Shown here: positions 7,619-10,983 of the stretch, in pieces
Layout: the number at the start of each line of letters is the position of its first letter
Numbering within the stretch: position 1 is the first letter of the stretch
Assembly: GCA_903927685.1 (NCBI GenBank)
Contig: CAIYOB010000905.1
Location: 1-10,983 of the forward strand
Direction: 5' to 3'
Length of the DNA: 10,983 bases
From: an uncultured Planctomycetaceae bacterium
GTDB lineage: Bacteria; Planctomycetota; Planctomycetia; Pirellulales; Pirellulaceae
Position numbers and translations under genes: made by a program
The notes under the pieces: generated by a model
Told to the model about the DNA's origin: nothing
What the model saw: only the letters and a program-made list of their open reading frames with translations
Databases searched by the model: none

Positions 7619-7807
7619 CGTAGCCCAGGGTCAGCGAAGCGGCGGAGCCGCGGAGCGCCACCCTGGGTCGTCGCCAAATGATGCCCATTGCACCCTGTAG
7701 GGGTGCCATACCGCGGCGCCGGGTTGGGCAACGCCTTCAGCGTTGACGGTGGTTTTCTTCCACAACCCAGCGTGGCGCGGCGTCACCGCCGCTGACCCTG
7801 GGCTACG
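7619..7807. repeat. Palindromic repeat element A, bounded by an 18-bp inverted repeat
   Basis: CGTAGCCCAGGGTCAGCG at 7619-7636 is perfectly inverted at 7790-7807. Inside are GCACCC/GGGTGC (7690-7695 with 7701-7706) and CAACGC/GCGTTG around a CTTCA loop (7729-7745). A third CCCAGGGT/ACCCTGGG pair spans 7624 to ~7670. The outer arm 'accctgggctacgatgtg' is shared with elements B and C downstream. The element is about 189 bp and has no coding capacity of its own. It could be a MITE-like or REP/BIME-type element. No target-site duplication was identified. Confidence 0.7.
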
Positions 7808-7861
7808 ATGTGTAACCCCTGCGGCGTTGGGAACCACCCTCCCGCCTGGAGCAGCGGCACG

Positions 7862-8029
7862 GTGGAGAGTCTGACCAACCGCGCCGCCCGGCTGCGCAAA
7901 CCGGCCACAGCGGCGGCGTTCGATGTCGACCGAGCCAAGGTCATGACGAAGGCGTCGCAGTGGCTCAAAGTACTGATCGTCAACACGGGCCTGCCGGTTG
8001 TCGTCTGCGGCATGCCTGAGGCCGAGTAC
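7862..8029 (+). pseudogene. Fragment resembling a TniB-type transposition ATPase
   Basis: In the plus frame, codons 7919-8029 read FDVDRAKVMTKASQWLKVLI then VNTGLPVVVCGMPEAEY. This resembles the segment just after Walker B in TniB ATPases, where a helix (xFLxxLxxLxNE) is followed by a buried strand and GxGTxxA. The preceding LTNRAARLRK (from ~7874) fits the helix before the Walker B strand, but the hydrophobic strand and DE expected between them are missing, so an internal deletion is likely. There is no Walker A and no C-terminal lid. The similarity stops at 8029, exactly where the truncated PIN toxin begins on the other strand. The family was assigned by recollection of TniB sequences, not by a search. 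Confidence 0.45.
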
Positions 8030-8350
8030 GATCATCAAATCGGGCACCGGAACCGCGATTCCCTTCTGCCACAATTATCCTTGGGTCTTGCCAAATTGCT
8101 CGGCACACGCCGAATCGAAGTCCAACACGGCGACCTCTTGCAGCAAATCCGCGATCAGACTCAACAGCCGAAACGAATTGGGGTGCTTGCAGGCCCCGGC
8201 ATAGAGTTCGGCCAAGACGACGCTGGGAATCGCGATCCGGCCCGCATACTGGAAGAAGTAGTGAGCCAAGCCACCGGGACGGCGCATGTGAGCGGAACAG
8301 ATGTGCGTGTCCAGAAGGTGCGTCAGTCTTCGCCCATTTGAGGCCGGCAC
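8030..8350 (-). pseudogene. Broken VapC-type PIN-domain toxin
   Basis: The frame reads [20 protein letters not shown], then [18 protein letters not shown] and [19 protein letters not shown], the N-terminal two thirds of a PIN ribonuclease with the first catalytic Asp (LLDT) and the Glu of [11 protein letters not shown] at 8077-8075 interrupts it, but the same frame continues as LWQKGIAVPVPDLMI to 8030, including the normal PVPDLMI segment with a later acidic residue. The expected last ~30 residues (strand plus the VTNN/DF region) are absent. The usual start, overlapping the antitoxin stop as ATGA, is here CTGA (CTG at 8326); the only upstream alternative is a GTG at 8350. Start degradation, nonsense codon and lost C-terminus together indicate a dead toxin. 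Confidence 0.75.
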
Positions 8351-8565
8351 TGGAGCTTGCGGGCTTCGTGAATCTCAGCCATGATCCCATCCCAATGCGA
8401 ATCGTCTGCCAAGGCGCCAGCGGTCCGAAGGATGCCTGCGCCCCACGGTTGCGTCGGCCGGGGTACCTTCACCTGGACCTCGACGGGCTGCCCTTCAGCG
8501 ACGCCGAGGTCTTCGTCCAGCTCGATGGTCCTGCCGTGCGCGATGCCGTGAATTGTTCTGGTCAT
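8323..8565 (-). CDS. Antitoxin of a VapBC-type pair, partner toxin broken
   Basis: 80 residues, with GGAG about 8 nt before the ATG at 8565. The N-terminal half ([30 protein letters not shown]) has the short beta-rich pattern of AbrB/DUF104-like antitoxins. The C-terminal half ([29 protein letters not shown]) is the helical part expected to hold the toxin. The pattern is one I recognise from planctomycete and cyanobacterial PIN toxin operons. Its stop overlaps the toxin start codon, the usual translational coupling. The frame looks intact although the toxin is not, so it may persist as an orphan antitoxin able to neutralise related PIN toxins. The exact antitoxin family name is uncertain. Confidence 0.82.
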   Translation of the reverse strand: MTRTIHGIAHGRTIELDEDLGVAEGQPVEVQVKVPRPTQPWGAGILRTAGALADDSHWDGIMAEIHEARKLQCRPQMGED

Positions 8566-8921
8566 CGTTGTTTCTCCGCTCTACTGCGTGCGCTGCCGAA
8601 CCATCGCGTATCGTGGGTTCAGTTCTTCGCGGCTGGTCCAGCCGATCCCGTCCATCCGCCGACACGATAATAGTACCGTCGGCAGGCAGACCAGTCCAGC
8701 GCGTCTTTCGCCGGGCTGTCCGGCAAAGCGGCCGCACGAGCCGGAGCTAGAGTATTGGCGAAGCAGCACCAGTCAACAGGAGCTGCTGTCCAAGCCGCCG
8801 CACGAAGCCGTGTTCCTCGACGGCCCAGAGCAGGTGGCAGCCTACTTCCAGCAGCTGCGCCCTGTGCCCAATGCGTGCCGGCGGTACCGGCCGGATACCT
8901 CCCGCGTGGGCCGGCTGCCGG
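8566..8921. other. Gene-poor stretch with one unassigned coding-like segment
   Basis: No complete gene is recognised here. The plus-strand frame at ~8738-8900 reads LEYWRSSTSQQELLSKPPHE then AVFLDGPEQVAAYFQQLRPV, which looks more protein-like than its surroundings. It has no clear start or ribosome site, runs straight into the purine-rich repeat, and matches nothing I can name. It may be a gene fragment. The promoter of the antitoxin at 8565 should lie at the left end of this stretch, but no good -10/-35 pair was seen. Confidence 0.3.
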
Positions 8922-8999
8922 GAAGAAGACGGGGAGGCACGAAGAAGGGGGACACGGAGAGCGGAGCCGGCAGGAAGATGGGCCGCAGAAAGATGGGCC
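8922..8999. repeat. Purine-rich repeat, copy 1
   Basis: Begins GAAGAAGACGGGGAGGCACG and continues AAGGGGGACAC then GAGAGCGG; a close copy occurs at 10300-10340. It ends with a 15-bp-period direct repeat, AAGATGGGCC at 8975-8984 and 8990-8999. If translated this gives GRKMGRRKMG, a low-complexity run I associate with planctomycete intergenic debris. No gene function is proposed. Confidence 0.65.
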
Positions 9000-9019
9000 A
9001 CTCGACCGGGGCTGGGATG

Positions 9020-9210
9020 ACGTCTTTCTGCCAGCCATGTTTCTGCCGTTCTTTCCGGCTCGGCGTTGTGCAACCCCTTCAGGGTTGGCGATGGGCGCGG
9101 TACGGCTGACCCAGGGTGCGCGGACGTACCGCGACCCTGGGCTACGATGTGGAACGCCTTCGGCGTGCACGAAACGGCGTCGGTCTCGGAGACCCCGACC
9201 TGCGTGAGAG
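9020..9210. repeat. Palindromic repeat element B
   Basis: Four hairpins in series: CAACCC/GGGTTG with CTTCA loop (9071-9087); CCCAGGGT/ACCCTGGG enclosing CGCGG/CCGCG with ACGTA loop (9110-9141); ACGCC/GGCGT with TTC loop (9154-9166); and GGTCTC/GAGACC (9182-9194) nested in GTCGG/CCGAC (9179-9199). The same series in the same order and orientation makes up element C at 10049-10240; a 35-nt block (9066-9100) is identical there. It is non-coding here. The gap from 9211 to the promoter at 9324 shows nothing recognisable. Confidence 0.8.
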
Positions 9211-9323
9211 AAGCGGAAGCCGCGGGGGTCCATGCTCCCCATCTGCGTCGTGGAGAAGGGTGAGACACGGAGCGCTGGCACCGCCGCTCGCGGTGGGAAT
9301 CGCTGGATCGCCCAGCCCCGGAG

Positions 9324-9353
9324 TTCCATCCAGCCTGGGCCCGAGGCTATAAT
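9324..9353 (+). promoter_or_regulatory. Candidate promoter of the UPF0175/DUF3368 operon
   Basis: A perfect TATAAT at 9348-9353 stands out in GC-rich DNA. An 18-bp spacer places TTCCAT (9324-9329, partial match to TTGACA) at -35. Transcription would begin near 9360, leaving a leader of about 20 nt that contains the AGAAGGAG ribosome site of the antitoxin. Autorepression by the antitoxin is typical of such operons, but no operator is identified. Confidence 0.6.
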
Positions 9354-9378
9354 AGGCGTCACCAGAAGGAGCCTTCCC

Positions 9379-9600
9379 ATGTCGGAAATGACCGTCGCGT
9401 TGCCGGACTCGATCAGCGAAGCTGAGGCCAAAGTCTGCCTGGCCGCCAAACTGTTCGAGGTGGGACGTTTGTCCTGCGGCCAAGCGGCACAGCTTGCCGG
9501 GTACTCAAAACGCACGTTCATCGAACTCCTGGGAAAGCAGGGAATAGCGGTGCTGAGTTACCCGGCCGAGGAACTGGCGGACGACCTGGACCATGCCTGA
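9379..9600 (+). CDS. UPF0175-family antitoxin
   Basis: 73 residues, starting at the ATG at 9379 with AAGGAG 7 nt upstream. The protein fits the UPF0175 family: an N-terminal strand MTVALPDSI, an acidic/Ala helix EAEAKVCLAAKLFEVGRLS, then a helix-turn-helix-like segment GQAAQLAGYSKRTFIELLGK and the typical GIAVLSYPAEELADDL end. These proteins are predicted antitoxins of DUF3368 PIN toxins and probably bind their own promoter DNA. The gene overlaps the downstream toxin start by 8 nt, the normal two-gene arrangement. Length and motifs are normal and nothing suggests decay. An upstream in-frame start at 9232 was rejected because it lacks a ribosome site and precedes the promoter. Confidence 0.9.
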   Translation: MSEMTVALPDSISEAEAKVCLAAKLFEVGRLSCGQAAQLAGYSKRTFIELLGKQGIAVLSYPAEELADDLDHA

Positions 9601-10201
9601 TCCCATGACGGTGTCCAACAGCAGTTGCTTGATCGCCCTGGACTTGGTCGGCCGACTCGATCTGCTTCACGACCTGTACGGCACGGTCCTCGTTCCCTGC
9701 GCGGTGTCGTACGAATGCGGCTCCAGCCTGCCCTCATGGATTCGTGTCCAACCGATCCAGAATCAAGGGATGGCCCGGTCGCTCCAGATTGGCCTGGGAG
9801 CGGGAGAGTCGGAGGCCATTGTCCTGGCAACCGAAACGTCGGCTGTGCGTCTGATCCTGGATGACAAGAAGGCCCGCCACATCGCCCAGCAACTCGGCTT
9901 GCCGATCACCGGCACGTTAGCCGTCCTGCTGCGAGCCAAGCAGCAAAGACTGATTCCGAACCTGTGCGACGTGCTGGATGACTTGGCCGCAGTGGACTTC
10001 CGCATTTCGGATGCCTTGGTGGAGGACGCGCTCCGGCGCGCGGGCGAATACATCTTTGTGCCAGCCATGTTTCCGCCAGGCCTTCCGGCACGGGGCGCTT
10101 GTGCAACCCCTTCAGGGTTGGCGATGGGCGCGGGATCGCTAACCCAGGGTGCGCGGACGTACCGCGTCCCTGGGCTACGGTGTGCAACGCCTTCGGCGTA
10201 G
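9593..10201 (+). CDS. DUF3368 PIN-domain toxin with a repeat-encoded C-terminal tail
   Basis: 202 residues. Residues 5-152 match DUF3368 (PIN-fold, predicted ribonuclease toxin): TVSNSSCLIALDLVGRLDLL at the start, GLGAGESEAIVLA with the conserved GE at 71-72, LILDDKKARHIAQQLGLPIT with Asp90/Asp91, GTLAVLLRAKQQRLI, and a normal family ending FRISDALVEDALRRAGE. The usual SP in the N-terminal SxTSPLI motif is SC here. Family members normally end about here. Residues 153-202 (YIFVPAMFPPGLPARG to RCATPSA) are a translation of palindromic repeat C, which also supplies the TAG stop. The ATG at 9593 overlaps the antitoxin by 8 nt; an ATG at 9605 is the alternative start. The toxin core looks intact, but whether it is active with the tail is unknown. 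Confidence 0.88.
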   Translation: MPDPMTVSNSSCLIALDLVGRLDLLHDLYGTVLVPCAVSYECGSSLPSWIRVQPIQNQGMARSLQIGLGAGESEAIVLATETSAVRLILDDKKARHIAQQLGLPITGTLAVLLRAKQQRLIPNLCDVLDDLAAVDFRISDALVEDALRRAGEYIFVPAMFPPGLPARGACATPSGLAMGAGSLTQGARTYRVPGLRCATPSA

Positions 10202-10240
10202 AAAGCCATGTCGGTCTCGGAGATCCCGACCTACGTGGGA
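10049..10240. repeat. Palindromic repeat element C, overlapping the toxin 3' end
   Basis: Colinear with element B: CAACCC/GGGTTG (10104-10120), CCCAGGG/CCCTGGG enclosing CGCGG/CCGCG (10143-10174), ACGCC/GGCGT (10187-10199) and GTCGG...CCGAC just beyond. The 35-nt block at 10099-10133 is identical to 9066-9100. Similarity to B starts at about 10049 (TCTTTxTGCCAGCCATGTTT), precisely where the DUF3368 domain ends. The first three hairpins are inside the toxin reading frame. Confidence 0.8.
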
Positions 10241-10299
10241 CCGCTCATCACTGCTGTCCGTGAACAACCGGTTGTCCGCCCCTCCACCTCCCCGGCCCG

Positions 10300-10340
10300 G
10301 AAGAAGACGGGGAGACACGGAGAAGGGGGACAGAGAGCGG
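10300..10340. repeat. Purine-rich repeat, copy 2
   Basis: GAAGAAGACGGGGAGACACG followed by GAGAAGGGGGACAGAGAGCGG corresponds to 8922-8964 with a few substitutions and small gaps. It lies between the toxin operon and the start of the beta-clamp-like fragment, so it may have replaced that gene's original upstream region. Confidence 0.65.
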
Positions 10341-10371
10341 GCAGAAAGACTGGTGGCAGTAAAACGGGCCT

Positions 10372-10983
10372 ATGCCGGCGGTGCTGCGGCTAGCCCAACT
10401 GGCGGAACAGGCTCTTATCAGCGGCCCGCTGTGATTGTTTGATCCCGGAGAGTATCCGGCCGATGAAATCCTGGTCCCGGGCGAGTTGCTCGTGGACTGC
10501 GCAGGCCGCGCGGATCAAGTCGTCTCCAGCGAACGGCAAGCGGATGGCGACCTGATCGCCACCTGGCAGGACGCCAGCGTGCCGGTGGCGATGCGGTACA
10601 CGCCGCCGGAGGACGCTAGGCTCGCTGACTTCCCTGCACCGCCCGAGCCGATGGCCGACAATCCGTCGTCGCTGCTGACCGCACTGCGGGATGCCGGCGA
10701 GACGGCTGAGCCGGCGTCCATCCGATTCGCCCTGGACCATCTGGAACTGTGCGGCGACTCCGGCACCCTCTCCGGCACCCATAGCCGACAAGTGTTGGTG
10801 CGCTGTGGCCGGTCTCCGACCGAGCCACCGCCGCCGACCGGAGGTCTCCCGGAAGCGTTGGAGACCTTCGGTCGGCCGTTTCGGCGGGGTCGGAGACCCG
10901 CGCCGAACGTTGAGGATCGAAGCCGAGACCAGGAACACCTAGTTGCGCGCTGCAGAACTCCTGCGTCTCCGTCAAACGTACTG
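10372..10983 (+). pseudogene. Interrupted gene of a conserved planctomycete type, possibly beta-clamp-like; open at right edge
   Basis: From ATG 10372 the frame reads MPAVLRLAQLAEQALISGPL, then TGA at 10432-10434, then continues in the same frame as LFDPGEYPADEILVPGELLV with no further stop to the window edge (183 codons). The parts on both sides of the TGA belong together in planctomycete proteins I recall (xLAELAxxAL..GPxDLFxPG). Further on come IATWQDASVPVAMRYTPPED, LADFPAPPEPM, SLLTALRDAGETAEPASIRF and ALDHLELCGDSGTLSGTHSR, the last resembling the 'GTIxATDGRQLL' strands of DNA polymerase III beta-clamp-like proteins. After QVLVR the sequence is that of an inserted palindrome and no longer looks like the family. 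There is no good ribosome site. Assignment is from memory of the family, not a search. Confidence 0.5.
10811..10898. repeat. Nested long palindrome
   Basis: Outer arms GGTCTCCGACC (10811-10821) and GGTCGGAGACC (10888-10898) are perfect inverses. Inner arms GCCGACCGGAGGTCTCC (10833-10849) and GGAGACCTTCGGTCGGC (10860-10876) match over 17 bp with one G-T pair, around a 10-nt loop. The two unpaired sides are equal at 11 nt each. The element lies in the open frame of the gene fragment and ends its family-like sequence. The GGTCTC/GAGACC core recurs in elements B and, in part, C. Confidence 0.8.

Noticed and set aside
8682..8711. Minus-strand AKDALDWSAC, reminiscent of the start of DUF433 antitoxins
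   Set aside because: The sequence after it (RRYYYRVGG) does not follow the family and no other frame restores it; too short to call.
8619..9521. Minus-strand open frame of 300 codons
   Set aside because: It crosses both repeat types and the UPF0175 promoter and antitoxin start; it looks like translated repeat DNA, not a gene.
7619..10240. CRISPR array
   Set aside because: The repeats are few, widely and unevenly spaced, internally palindromic in several places, and no cas genes are present.
10432..10434. TGA as a possible selenocysteine codon
   Set aside because: No redox motif surrounds it and no SECIS-like hairpin was seen just downstream; the gene has other signs of decay.
10390..10938. 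Minus-strand open frame of 182 codons
   Set aside because: Shadow of the plus-strand beta-clamp-like fragment, which has the recognisable sequence.
1..10983. tRNA, rRNA or a complete transposase gene
   Set aside because: No cloverleaf with the conserved arms, no rRNA core sequence and no transposase catalytic motif was recognised on either strand.

Overview
The window is high-GC bacterial DNA that most resembles a planctomycete of the Pirellulales type. This rests on the long secreted proteins built from LamG, beta-propeller and beta-helix domains, on the PIN-domain toxin-antitoxin families, and on the 'accctgggctac / cttcagggtt' intergenic palindromes. The lineage is inferred from protein style and repeats. 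There is no rRNA or tRNA here to confirm it.

Left part, 1-7298, all on the minus strand. Transcription order is: a CBM9-like plus NHL-propeller exoprotein (7298-4062), a LamG protein with a beta-propeller inserted inside the LamG fold (3890-2187), a small ORF6N-domain DNA-binding-type protein (2120-1527), and a pectate-lyase-superfamily beta-helix protein that runs off the left edge (1509-<1). Three of the four have signal peptides and carbohydrate-related folds, so this looks like a cluster for extracellular polysaccharide binding or processing. The ORF6N gene is the odd one out and may be a later arrival.

Middle, 7299-9378. This is a decayed accessory zone. It holds a short relic resembling the 3' end of the NHL gene, an element bounded by an 18-bp inverted repeat, a + strand fragment resembling a TniB transposition ATPase that abuts the broken 3' end of a minus-strand VapC-type PIN toxin, the toxin's apparently intact antitoxin, and purine-rich and palindromic repeats.

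Right part, 9379-10983, plus strand. An apparently intact UPF0175 antitoxin / DUF3368 PIN toxin operon has a recognisable promoter. The last ~50 codons of the toxin come from a palindromic repeat whose sister copy lies at 9020-9210. After a second purine-rich repeat comes a gene fragment open to the right edge. It looks like a conserved planctomycete beta-clamp-like protein, but has an in-frame TGA at codon 21 and an 88-nt nested palindrome in its 3' part.

No CRISPR array, complete transposase or complete defence system is visible. The most interesting signals are the nested LamG/propeller architecture, the repeat family with compensatory stem changes that has become toxin coding sequence, and the VapC/TniB recombination junction.
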